Shown in pieces: positions 11,484 to 20,640 of a DNA stretch of 64,000 nucleotides (the first letter of the stretch is position 1; each line of letters begins with the position of its first letter). Under the pieces are notes generated by a model. That model saw nothing but the letters and a program-made list of their open reading frames with translations, was not told the origin of the DNA and did not search any database. Position numbers and translations under genes: made by a program. Source of the stretch: Tulasnella sp. 424 (lineage: Eukaryota > Basidiomycota > Agaricomycetes > Cantharellales > Tulasnellaceae); the NCBI GenBank assembly GCA_019633425.1, contig WSUB01000036.1, positions 229,221-293,220 of the forward strand. The letters run 5' to 3'.

Positions 11484-11829
11484 GGGCGTCGTCCCGTCTG
11501 AAGTCTTACCCGCATCAGGAAATGTTTTGCTATGTCATTGGGTTTGTAATACGAATTCAAACTAGTAATGTAGTAGGGAGGTCGCTTAACCCTTGTCGAA
11601 GTAATAAGAGATGATCGTATGAACTCGAAGCTCGCGCCGTGGGTTGCATCAATGTGATCGCCCAAAGTCGCCAGGGGGCGAATCTGTTTGGGGACTTGAG
11701 CTAGATACCCGGCTGGCCGATGGTTGAGTATAATTTTGCTAAGCGCGACCTGTGTTGCGCCGGCTGTGGTCTGGCGGCATCGTCATTATATGCACCAGTA
11801 ACGTCACGGTGAGCCTGGTGAGGTCGCTA
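11484..11829 (+). other. Spacer between F-box genes 2 and 3, up to the MITE
   Basis: The stretch begins with a 3' block (TCTTACCCGCATCAGGAAA) that also follows copies 3 and 4 and, in varied form, 5 to 7, so it is probably 3' UTR. No gene is seen. Confidence 0.45.
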
Positions 11830-12184
11830 GTGTTGCCGCGGAGTTCGAAGGAGGTTTCGATCTCCTTCGACAAGCAGTCTACTTCGACAACTTCGACCTA
11901 TCGGAGTGATGTTGAAGGAGGCTCCGAAGTACTTCGATCCTCCTGGGAGATGGTTCTCACCACACCTGGGATAGAGTGGCCCTTAATTGGTCGAAATTGC
12001 ATAATGTTCTGCGACTGTTCGGCCTTGGCTGCCGAGTCGACTTCAGAGCTCTCCTTTTTCCCATCTTTGAAAAATTCATTTCTCACAAGAGTCGGAGTGT
12101 GGCGGCGGACTTCGTCACTTCGCTTCGATCCACTTCGATTCTTCGAAGTTTGTCGAGGTTGACTCCATCGCTTCGCGGCAACAC
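11830..12184 (+). mobile_element. MITE, 355 bp, TA-flanked, 11-bp terminal inverted repeats
   Basis: The element begins GTGTTGCCGCG and ends with its reverse complement CGCGGCAACAC, with TA on both sides (11828-11829 and 12185-12186). The equivalent spacers ahead of copies 4 and 5 lack it and read straight across, which supports an insertion. Inside, CTTCGA/TCGAAG motifs recur in both orientations. Size, TA target and short inverted repeats fit a non-autonomous Tc1/mariner-type element. It has no credible coding sequence. Confidence 0.7.
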
Positions 12185-12186
12185 TA

Positions 12187-12354
12187 TCAGCGACGTCCGA
12201 GAAGCCGTAGGCGTGGGACCTCTTTGTATCATCCGTCAGTCCTCACTCAAACACTCAATCTCTGCCCGACAACTGCAAGCGTGACAGATCCACATAGGAT
12301 GTAAGAATATCCCGGCCTGTCCTACCTGCCATACGCTGACCTAATTGGTTCCAG
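12187..12354 (+). promoter_or_regulatory. Conserved upstream block and 5'-UTR intron of F-box gene 3
   Basis: Same block as in the sister genes, slightly diverged (GCGTGGGACCTCTTTGTATCAT). The 5'-UTR intron is 12301-12354. The MITE has inserted directly upstream of this block and may have displaced more distal promoter elements. Confidence 0.6.
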
Positions 12355-12355
12355 A

Positions 12356-13897
12356 ATGGATCTTTCAACTCCCTCAGATGCTTCGCCGCTGGGCTCAACA
12401 CGCGGTTACCAGGGACCTTACATCCATCAACTCCCCCAAGAAATTCTCATTATAATTTTTCATCTCTATATCGACCGATGGAGCTCAGGGCAAGACCTAA
12501 CACGACTCCGACTCGTTTGTCATGCCTGGAGAGCCACTGTCGACAGCACGCCCTCTCTGTGGACACCTATCAGGGGGGCGCATGGGATGCAGCATGTTCG
12601 CAACGCCATTGCATACACGGGAGAATCCCCTATCGACCTCATCCCCAGCTCCGGAGATCCGGTTTCGCTTGACGACTTCTTCATGGCAGTGGGTGGGAAG
12701 ATTGCGTACTGGAGATCAGTTGACCTGGACTTCGACGTCCCTCCGGCGTCTTACGGTGGTCTGCAAACGTCGGCATGCCGTTCGTTGGAGAACCTTCGGA
12801 TGTCATGGGTGAGCGAGGGTTTACCTCAGGCAACGCCACTGTGCCTGTTCGACGGAGGTCCAGCGCCGGCAACGTTGAAGGAGCTTTCCCTCTTTCGGAT
12901 TCCCGTCGATTTGGGGGCCATGCAGCTTTCCAACCTTTCGAAACTGGAACTGAAAGATGTTCCACACTTAGTGACGGAGGATATTCTACTCGTACTCGAC
13001 AACTCTCCCATGCTCGTTACCCTTGGACTGCAAGAGCTGGGAGGGCTCCGGGTCTCAGATTCAATCGGTGGAGCGCCAATACACTTAGGATCCCTCACCA
13101 CCTGTACTCTTGATCTTCCGATTCCGGTCATCCGGTTTCTTCTGTCCACAATGCATACTCCTTCGCTGCGTCGAGCGGATCTCTCCTGCCGACTGGACGG
13201 GTCCATTCCCGCTTCCTCCCTGTTCTCCCCGTCCATCGCAGCATTTACGCCTACCCTGCGGAGGTTGGTATCACCCGCCAAGTATGTCGAGATCGAGTTT
13301 GCATTCTCGGGGCTCTGCTCGATAGTCTTTGGAGGACTCGAAATCAGCCTTGATACCTCGGGCATCGACGAGTACCGGAGTCTCAGAGATGTGCTCGACT
13401 CTCTGATGAGCTATACGAGAGCGAACGGAGCGGGTTTAAAAGCGCATTTACGCTTGGATGCCGTTGAACCCGACCTCGAAAACCTACAACTATTCAACTG
13501 TCAGCCGATGGTCGAGGAGCTGACCGTGTCTGTAGCGTTCTGGAGTGATTTAGCTCCGACGAAAGCGGTTGAAGCCCTGGGCACCCGCATCCATAATAGT
13601 CCGAATAGCTGGCTGTTCCCTGAACTCGAGGTCATCAAGTACGACTTAGGCGACGATTTTTACGATCTATTAAAAACGGCACTAGAGGAACGGTACTGCG
13701 AGGTACCAACGGCCGAGGCACCATCAGCCGCCACACATCAATATCCTCTCTCGCTGAAAGAGATCCACTTTCATTGGGAGAATTCCAGGGGATTAAGACG
13801 GGAGGGTAAGGAAGATTTGTTGAAGGAGGTTCGCAGATTGGCAGGAAATCCTAAGATTTTCTGGCGGGGTGTCTTGGTCGATTCTGTACCGCCGTGA
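12356..13897 (+). CDS. F-box/LRR protein 3, 513 aa
   Basis: A single-exon gene starting immediately after the conserved 5'-UTR intron (MDLSTPS). The F-box lies at about residues 21-70 (IHQLPQEILIIIFHLY, DLTRLRLVCHAWRATV). LRR-like units follow, and the C-terminus is the family-typical RRLAGNPKIFWRG. Very similar in sequence to gene 2, which implies recent duplication. Open throughout. Role inferred from family: Skp1-binding SCF adaptor with unknown substrate. Confidence 0.85.
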   Translation: MDLSTPSDASPLGSTRGYQGPYIHQLPQEILIIIFHLYIDRWSSGQDLTRLRLVCHAWRATVDSTPSLWTPIRGAHGMQHVRNAIAYTGESPIDLIPSSGDPVSLDDFFMAVGGKIAYWRSVDLDFDVPPASYGGLQTSACRSLENLRMSWVSEGLPQATPLCLFDGGPAPATLKELSLFRIPVDLGAMQLSNLSKLELKDVPHLVTEDILLVLDNSPMLVTLGLQELGGLRVSDSIGGAPIHLGSLTTCTLDLPIPVIRFLLSTMHTPSLRRADLSCRLDGSIPASSLFSPSIAAFTPTLRRLVSPAKYVEIEFAFSGLCSIVFGGLEISLDTSGIDEYRSLRDVLDSLMSYTRANGAGLKAHLRLDAVEPDLENLQLFNCQPMVEELTVSVAFWSDLAPTKAVEALGTRIHNSPNSWLFPELEVIKYDLGDDFYDLLKTALEERYCEVPTAEAPSAATHQYPLSLKEIHFHWENSRGLRREGKEDLLKEVRRLAGNPKIFWRGVLVDSVPP

Positions 13898-14232
13898 GGA
13901 CGCCGTACCGTCTCATGTCTTACCCGCATCAGGAAACCTTTTGCTATGCCATTGAGTTTGTAATACGAGCTGAAACTAGTAATGTAGTAAAGAGATAGCT
14001 TAACCCTTGTTAAGAGATGATCATATGAACTCGAAGCTGGCGTCGTGGGTTGTTCAAGGGGATGGCCCAAGGTCGCTAGGGGGTGTTTGAAGACTTATAC
14101 TAGATGCCCGGGCTGTCCGGTGGTTGGGCATAATACTGTTAAGCGCGACTTGTGCTGTCCCCGGCTGCGGTTTGGAAGCATCGTCATTATTACGCACGGG
14201 TAACGTCAAGGTGAGGTCGGTCATGATCAGTG
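13898..14232 (+). other. Spacer between F-box genes 3 and 4
   Basis: Holds the shared 3' block right after the stop and an intergenic segment homologous to those after copies 2 and 4. No gene. Confidence 0.45.
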
Positions 14233-14413
14233 GCGTCCGAGAGTCTGAGTCTGAGATGCCGCAGGCGTGGGATCTCTTCGTTATGATCATCGGTCAGTCC
14301 TCACTCAAACACTCAATCTCTGCCCTACAACTGCAAGCGTGACAGATCCGCAGTGGATGTGAGAGCATCTCCGTTGATCCTACCCGCCATATACTGACCT
14401 GCACTGGTTTCAG
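14233..14413 (+). promoter_or_regulatory. Conserved upstream block and 5'-UTR intron of F-box gene 4
   Basis: The GCAGGCGTGGGATCTC and TTATGATCAT motifs are present. The intron 14359-14413 uses donor GTGAGAGC and acceptor TTTCAG. Confidence 0.6.
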
Positions 14414-14414
14414 A

Positions 14415-15959
14415 ATGGACACCTCAACTCCCTCAAATGTTTTGCGGCTGGGCTCAACACGCGATTACCAGGGACCATATATCCATCAACTCCCTCCAGA
14501 AATCCTCATCATTATTTTTCATCTCTGTATCGACCTATGGAGCTCAGGCAAAGACATAACACGACTCCTGCTCGTTTGTCGTGCCTGGAAAGCCACCGTC
14601 GACAACGTGCCCTCTCTGTGGACAACTATCAACGCGGCAGACGGGCTACAGCATATTCGCACCGCCATCGCAAAAACAAGAGAATCTCCTATCGACCTTA
14701 TCCGACGCTCTACAGACCCGGTTTCTCTTGACGATTTCCTCATGGAAGTGGGTGGGAAGATTGCGTATTGGAGATCCGTCGAGCTGCACTTCGATTCCCG
14801 TCCAGCGTCTTACCGTGGTCTGCAAACGTCGACATGCACTCGGTTGGAGAAACTTCGGATGGCACGGGCGACCAGAAGGTTAGCTCAGAAAATGCCATTG
14901 TGCCCGTTGGATGGAGGTCCAGCGCCGGCGATGTTGAAGGAGCTTTCCCTCTTTCGCATTCTCGTCGACTTGAGGGCCATGCGACTTTCCAACCTTTCGA
15001 AACTGGAACTGAACGATGTTCCACACTTGGTAACGGAGGATATTTTACTCGTACTCGACAACTCTCCTATGCTCGTCACTCTTCGACTACAAAAGCTAGG
15101 AGGGCTCCGGGTCTCGGATCCAATCGGGGGAGTGACAGTACACTTAGGATCCCTCGCCACCTGTACTCTTAACCTTCCGATTCCAGTAACCCGTTTTCTT
15201 CTGTCCGCCATGCATACTCCTTCACTGCGTCGAATGAAAATCCACTGTGACCTAGACGGCTCCACCCCCGCTTCCTCCCTATTCTCCCCGCCCATCACTA
15301 CCTTCGCACCCACTCTGCCGGGGCTAATATCACCTGCCAAGTATATCGATGTCGAATTTTCAGGCAATGGGCACTCAACGATAGTCTTTGGAGGACTCGA
15401 AATCACCCTTCATACCCCGAACTTCGACGAGTATCGGCGGCTCAGAGATATGCTCAACTCCCTGATGAGCCATCCCGGAGTGAACGGAGCAGGTTTAAAT
15501 GCACATTTACACTTCAGTGACAGCGGACCCGACCTCGAAAACCTTTTACTTTTCAACTGTCAGCCGATGGTCGAAGAGCTGATTGTATCTGGATGGTTCT
15601 GGGACGATATATCGTCGAAAATATCTGCCGGCCTCGGCACCCGCATCCATAACGGTCCGGAAGGCTGGTTGTTTCCGGAACTCGAAGTTATCAAGTACTA
15701 CATAGACGAAGATTTTTACGACTCGTTCGAGATAGCTCTTGAAAGGCGGTATTGCGAGGTGCGAACAACCGAGGAAACATCGGCCACCACACGGCAGTAT
15801 CCTCGCTCGCTCAAAGAGATCCACTTTCATTCCGAGGATTCCAAGGCCTCAGGACCGGAGTTTAAACAGGATTTCTTGAATAGGATTCGCACTTTGGCGG
15901 GGAATCCCAAGATTTTCTGGCGCGGTGTCTTGCTAGACGTCGATGATGTCTCGCCATGA
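14415..15959 (+). CDS. F-box/LRR protein 4, 514 aa
   Basis: A single-exon gene starting one base after the 5'-UTR intron (MDTSTPS). The F-box lies at about residues 21-70 (IHQLPPEILIIIFHLC, DITRLLLVCRAW). Leu-rich units follow, with C-terminus RTLAGNPKIFWRG. Its second half (from about RRMKIHCDLDG) is closer to genes 5 and 7 than to 2 and 3, which suggests gene conversion or shared ancestry of that part. No lesions. Confidence 0.85.
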   Translation: MDTSTPSNVLRLGSTRDYQGPYIHQLPPEILIIIFHLCIDLWSSGKDITRLLLVCRAWKATVDNVPSLWTTINAADGLQHIRTAIAKTRESPIDLIRRSTDPVSLDDFLMEVGGKIAYWRSVELHFDSRPASYRGLQTSTCTRLEKLRMARATRRLAQKMPLCPLDGGPAPAMLKELSLFRILVDLRAMRLSNLSKLELNDVPHLVTEDILLVLDNSPMLVTLRLQKLGGLRVSDPIGGVTVHLGSLATCTLNLPIPVTRFLLSAMHTPSLRRMKIHCDLDGSTPASSLFSPPITTFAPTLPGLISPAKYIDVEFSGNGHSTIVFGGLEITLHTPNFDEYRRLRDMLNSLMSHPGVNGAGLNAHLHFSDSGPDLENLLLFNCQPMVEELIVSGWFWDDISSKISAGLGTRIHNGPEGWLFPELEVIKYYIDEDFYDSFEIALERRYCEVRTTEETSATTRQYPRSLKEIHFHSEDSKASGPEFKQDFLNRIRTLAGNPKIFWRGVLLDVDDVSP

Positions 15960-16262
15960 GCGGAGTTTTAGCGTCCTACGTCGCTTTCATCTCTTACACG
16001 TATCAGGAAACCTTTTGCCATGCCATAGGGTTTGTAATAGGAGTTTAAAATAGTAATGTAGCTTAACCCCTGTCGGGGTAATAAGAGATGATCGTATGGA
16101 CTCGAAGCGGGCGCCGTGGGTTGCATCAAGGGGATCGCTCAAAGTCGCTAGGGGCAAATCTGTTTGACACCTTGTACTAGATGCCCGGCTGTCCGGTGAC
16201 CGGGAATAATACTGTTAAGCGTGGCTTGTGCTGCGCCGTCTGCGGTTTGGAGGCATCGCTTA
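15960..16262 (+). other. Spacer between F-box genes 4 and 5
   Basis: 3' block and a shortened intergenic segment; no gene. Confidence 0.4.
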
Positions 16263-16426
16263 GCGACGTCCGAGATGCCGCAGGCGTGGGACCTCCTCGT
16301 TATGATCATCGGTCAGTCAAACACTCAATCTCTGCCCGACAACTGCAATCGTGACAGATCCGTACTGGATGTAAGAGCATCTCCGTTGATCCTACCCGCC
16401 ATATACTAACCCTTCCTGGTTTCCAG
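16263..16426 (+). promoter_or_regulatory. Conserved upstream block and 5'-UTR intron of F-box gene 5
   Basis: The conserved motif precedes intron 16371-16426, which has a textbook branch site (TACTAAC) and a TTTCCAG acceptor. This copy gives the clearest evidence that the 5'-UTR intron is real. Confidence 0.65.
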
Positions 16427-16427
16427 A

Positions 16428-17975
16428 ATGGACCCTTCAACTCCCTCAAATGCTTCGCCGCTGGGCTCAACACGCGGCTACCAGGGACCATATATCCATC
16501 AACTCCCCCTAGAAATTTTCATCATTATTTTTCATCTCTGTCTCGATCGGTGGAGCTCAGGCAAAAAAATAACACGACTCCGGCTCGTTTGTCATGCCTG
16601 GAAAGCCACTGTCGACAGCGCGCCCTCTCTGTGGACATGTATCAACGCGAGAGATGGGCTGAAGCATGTTCGCAACACCATTGCAAACACGGGAGAATGC
16701 CCTATCGACCTCATCCGCAACTGTGGAGATCCGGTTTCGCTTGACAATTTCTTCATGGCAGTGGGTGGGAAGATTGCATATTGGAGATCCGTTGAGCTGG
16801 GCTTCGGGGTCCGTCCTGCGTCTTACGGTGGACTGCAAACGTCGGCATGCCGTTCGTTGGAGAAACTTGATCTGTCATGGATTGACAGACGTTTACCTCA
16901 GAAAATACCATTGTGCCTGTTCGACGGAGGTCCAGCGCCGGCAACGTTGAAAGAACTTTCCCTCTTTCGGATTCCCGTCGACTTGAGGGCCATGCGGCTT
17001 TCCAACCTTTCGAAACTGGTACTGAACCAGGTCCCGCATGTAGTGACGGAGGATATCTTACTCGTCCTCGACAACTCTCCCATGCTCGTTACCCTTCGAC
17101 TGCAAGAGCTAGGAGGGCTCCGGGTCTCAGATTCAATCGGTGGAGTGCCAATACTCTTAGGCTTCCTTACCACCTGTGCTCTTCATCTTCCAATTCCTGT
17201 AACCCGTTTCCTTCTGTCCATCATACATGCTCCTTCACTTCATCGAATGGATATCAGCTGCGACCTAGACGGCTCCATCCCCGCTTCCTCCATATTCTCC
17301 CCACCTATCATCACCTTCACACCCACTCTGTGGGGACTAATATCACCTGCCAAGTACATCGATATCGAATTCGAAATCGGTGAGCACTCCTCGATAGTCT
17401 TTGGGGGACTCGGAGTCACCCTGGAAACCACGAACGTCGACCAGTATCAGTGTCTCAGAGACATGCTCGACTCTCTGATGAGCTATTCCGGAGCGAACGG
17501 AGCAGGTTTGAAAACACATTTAACCTTGGACGATGTCGAACCCGACCTCGAAAACCTTCTACTTTTCAACTGTCAACCGATGGTTGAAGAGTTGACTGTA
17601 TCTGGATTGTTCAGTTACGATTCATCTCCGACGAAAATGGTTGCAGCCCTAGGCACCCGCATCCACGATGGTCCGAATAGTTGGTTGTTCCCTGAACTCG
17701 AGGTCATCAAGTTCTACCTAGCCGACGAGTTTTACGGCGAGTTTGAGATGGCTCTCGAAAGCCGATACTGCGAGGCGCGGACAACCGAGGGCACATCAGC
17801 CACCACACGCCAGTACCCTCGCTCACTCAAAGAGATCCACTTTCATTGGGGGAATTCTAAGGATTCGGAACCTGAGGTCAAGAAGGATTTCTTGAAAAAG
17901 ATTTGCGCATTGGCAGGAAATCCCAAAATTTTCTGGCGTGACGTCTTGGTGGACTTCGATTACATGTCAGCATGA
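16428..17975 (+). CDS. F-box/LRR protein 5, 515 aa
   Basis: A single-exon gene (MDPSTPS start). The F-box lies at about residues 21-70 (IHQLPLEIFIIIFHLC, KITRLRLVCHAW, APSLWT). LRR-like repeats follow, ending RALAGNPKIFWRD-like. The frame is intact and it is closely related to copy 7 in the second half. Likely SCF adaptor; substrate unknown. Confidence 0.85.
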   Translation: MDPSTPSNASPLGSTRGYQGPYIHQLPLEIFIIIFHLCLDRWSSGKKITRLRLVCHAWKATVDSAPSLWTCINARDGLKHVRNTIANTGECPIDLIRNCGDPVSLDNFFMAVGGKIAYWRSVELGFGVRPASYGGLQTSACRSLEKLDLSWIDRRLPQKIPLCLFDGGPAPATLKELSLFRIPVDLRAMRLSNLSKLVLNQVPHVVTEDILLVLDNSPMLVTLRLQELGGLRVSDSIGGVPILLGFLTTCALHLPIPVTRFLLSIIHAPSLHRMDISCDLDGSIPASSIFSPPIITFTPTLWGLISPAKYIDIEFEIGEHSSIVFGGLGVTLETTNVDQYQCLRDMLDSLMSYSGANGAGLKTHLTLDDVEPDLENLLLFNCQPMVEELTVSGLFSYDSSPTKMVAALGTRIHDGPNSWLFPELEVIKFYLADEFYGEFEMALESRYCEARTTEGTSATTRQYPRSLKEIHFHWGNSKDSEPEVKKDFLKKICALAGNPKIFWRDVLVDFDYMSA

Positions 17976-18484
17976 ACGCGGTTTCGCTGCTTGTCGTCTC
18001 TCATGTCTTACGGCGCACCAGGAAACGTTTGCTACACCATCGGTTTTCTAGTACAAATTCTAGCTAGTGCTGTATCATGGGCTAACTTAAACCCCGTCTA
18101 ATTAATAAGAGGCTGACTATATGAACTGGAAGGCGGCGCTGTGGGTCGCATCAAGGGGATCACTGAACGTCGCCAGAGGGCGAATCTCACACGCAGGCAC
18201 AAATCTGTTTGAATCCTTCTACAGGATACTCGGCTCTCCTCTAGTTCAGTGTGGGTGTGGAATAATTGTATGTCTAAGTCTTTTGGATTGTACATTGCGG
18301 GACCAGTTTTCATTCCTGTAACTCTAAATTTGTTATTGCTTTGACAGAGGAATTTACGTTACCTTTCTGCTATACTTTCTGTTAGCATGATGTATTCTCT
18401 ATAACACCGAATTGCGAGAGATCAGACTAGTTATTAGCAGAACTCAAGTGGGTTGCATGACAGCTATCGGTACATCGTAAGGTT
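17976..18484 (+). other. Spacer between F-box genes 5 and 6
   Basis: The first part carries a diverged 3' block. The remainder, about 18.18-18.48 kb, is unlike the other spacers. No gene. Confidence 0.4.
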
Positions 18485-18664
18485 CGAGATGCCGCAGGCG
18501 TGAGACCTCTCCGTTATGATCATCGATCAGTCTTCAGTTGAACACGCCAGCCCCAACAACCAACACGAGGTACCCATCATCTCCCGAGCGACACAGATCT
18601 GCACCGGATGTAAGAGCATCTCTGTGCTTCCCACCCGCTGTACGCCGACCCACACTTGTTCCAG
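18485..18664 (+). promoter_or_regulatory. Conserved upstream block and 5'-UTR intron of F-box pseudogene 6
   Basis: The motif (GCAGGCGTGAGACCTC, TTATGATCAT) and the intron 18610-18664 are still present, so the promoter may remain usable although the gene is broken. Confidence 0.5.
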
Positions 18665-18665
18665 A

Positions 18666-20097
18666 ATGGATCCCTCAACTCCCTCCGACCCTTTGCCACT
18701 GGAGTCAACGCGCGTTTGCCAGGGACAATATATCCATCGACTCCCTCAAGAAATTCTCCTTATTATCTTTCATCTCTGTATCGACTCGTGGACCCCGTGC
18801 AAAGACATAACGTGACTCCAGCTCGTTTTTCATGCTCGGAAAGCCTTTGTCGATAGCACGCCGTCACTGTGGACAACTATCAGGGCGGCAGATGGGATGC
18901 AACGCCATTGCAAAATCGGGAGAATACCCTATTGATATTATCCTCTCGCACATCGATAGGATCTCGTTTGACGATTTCCTCGTGGCAGTGGGTGGGAGGA
19001 TTGCAGACTGGAGATCGGTCGAGCTGGACATCGAGGGCCAGCCGAGGTCTTATGGTGGTCTAACACCGTCGGAATGCAATTCGTTGGAGAAACTTGCCCT
19101 GTCATGGGTGACCGGAGGTTTGCCTCAGACAACGCCATTATCTCTGTTCGACGGAGATCCAGCCTCGGCAACGCTGAAGGAGCTTTCCCTCTCTTCGATT
19201 TCCGTCGACTTCGTGGGCATGCGGCTTTCTAACCTTTCAAAACTGGTGCTGGAAGATGTTCCACACTTAACGATGGAAGATATTTTGCTCGTCCTCGAAA
19301 GCTCTCCTCTGCTCGTTGAACTCGAACTACGAGAGCTGAGACAGCTCCGGGTCACGAATCCAATCGGTGGAGGGCCAATACATTTAGGATCCCTCACTAC
19401 CTGCATCTTCGCCCTTCCGATCCCAGTAACCCATTTTCTTCTGTCCACCATACATACTCCTTCACTGCGTCATGCGAACATTTCCTGCGACCCGGACGGC
19501 TCGGGCCGCGCTTCCTCCCTGTTCTCCCCGTCTATCGCAGCATTTGCACCTACCCTGCGGAGGCTAATATCACCCACCAAGTATATTGAGACCGAGTTTG
19601 GACCTTTTGTCGCTTCAATATCCTTTGGAGGACTCGGAGTCACCATGGCCTCATCAATCGATGTGTGCCAACGTCTCAGAGATGTGCTCGACTCTCTGAT
19701 GAGCTATCCTGGGGTGAACAGAGCGGGTTTAAAAGCTCATTTACACTTTTTATGCTTCGAACCCGACCTTGAAACCCTCCAAATATTCGACTGGCACCCG
19801 ATGGTCGAAGAGCTGGCTGTATCTAACGTGTTCTGGAAGGATTTAGATCCGATGAGAGGGCTTGCAGCGTTAGGTACCCAGATCCGTAACGGTCCGGGCA
19901 GCTGGCTGTTCCCTGAACTCGAGGTCCTCAAGTACGACGTGGACAACGGTTTTTATGCACCTTTGGAGATGGCCCTCGAAGGGCGGTACTGCGAGGTGCC
20001 AACGATCGAGGGAACATCGACCACCACACACCAACATCCTCTCCTGCTGAAATAGCTCCACGTTCATCTGGGGGATTCCAAGGCTTCGGAGGGATGA
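18666..20097 (+). pseudogene. F-box/LRR copy 6, pseudogene with three lesions
   Basis: Alignment to sisters shows three lesions. A CGA (Arg) codon of the F-box has become TGA at 18813-18815, a C-to-T change. An 11-bp deletion near 18900, flanked by a GCA repeat, shifts the frame; the sisters have GCATGTTCGCA there. A premature TAG at 20053-20055 is followed by loss of the C-terminal region encoding the conserved AGNPKIFW segment. Between the second and third lesions the frame is open for about 380 codons, so decay is recent. An internal ATG at 18832 is not a likely start because it precedes the deletion in another frame. Confidence 0.8.
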
Positions 20098-20454
20098 GCG
20101 GAGTTCAACGTCGTACCATCTCTCTCATGTCTTACCCGCATCTGGAAACATTTTGCTATGTCATTGGGTTTGTAATACGAGCTCAAACTAGTTTGAATGT
20201 AGTAAGGAGGTAGCTTAATTTCTGTCAAAGTAATAAAGATGATCATATAGAACCGACGCTGGCGCCGTAGTTTGTATCAAGCGGATCGCCCAAAGTCGCT
20301 AGGGGGCAAATCGGTTTGAAACATTTTACTGGATATCCGGCTGTCCGGTGGTCGGGCAAAATATTGTTAAGCGCGACTTGTGTGTCGCGCCGGCTGCGGT
20401 TTGGAGGCACCATCATCATGATTCACGGGTAGCGTCAAGGTGAGGTCCGTCGGT
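20098..20454 (+). other. Spacer between F-box copies 6 and 7
   Basis: Homologous to the other F-box spacers (3' block, then GC-rich segment). No gene. Confidence 0.4.
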
Positions 20455-20639
20455 GAGGTCTGAGATGCCGCAAGCGTGGGACCTCTTCTTTATGATCATC
20501 TGTTAATCCTCACTCGAACACCCAATCCCTGCCCGACAACTGAGGGATTCACAATCTCCCAAGCGTAACAGATCCGCACTGGATGTAAGAGCACCTCTGT
20601 CGGCCCTACCCGCCATATACTGATCTGCGCTGGTTCCAG
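20455..20639 (+). promoter_or_regulatory. Conserved upstream block and 5'-UTR intron of F-box gene 7
   Basis: The motif GCGTGGGACCTCTTC is followed by intron 20585-20639 ending TTCCAG one base before the ATG. Confidence 0.6.
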
Positions 20640-20640
20640 A

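Noticed and set aside
11752..12162. Plus-strand frame of 136 codons
   Set aside because: It crosses the MITE border and consists mostly of transposon sequence; absent from sister spacers.
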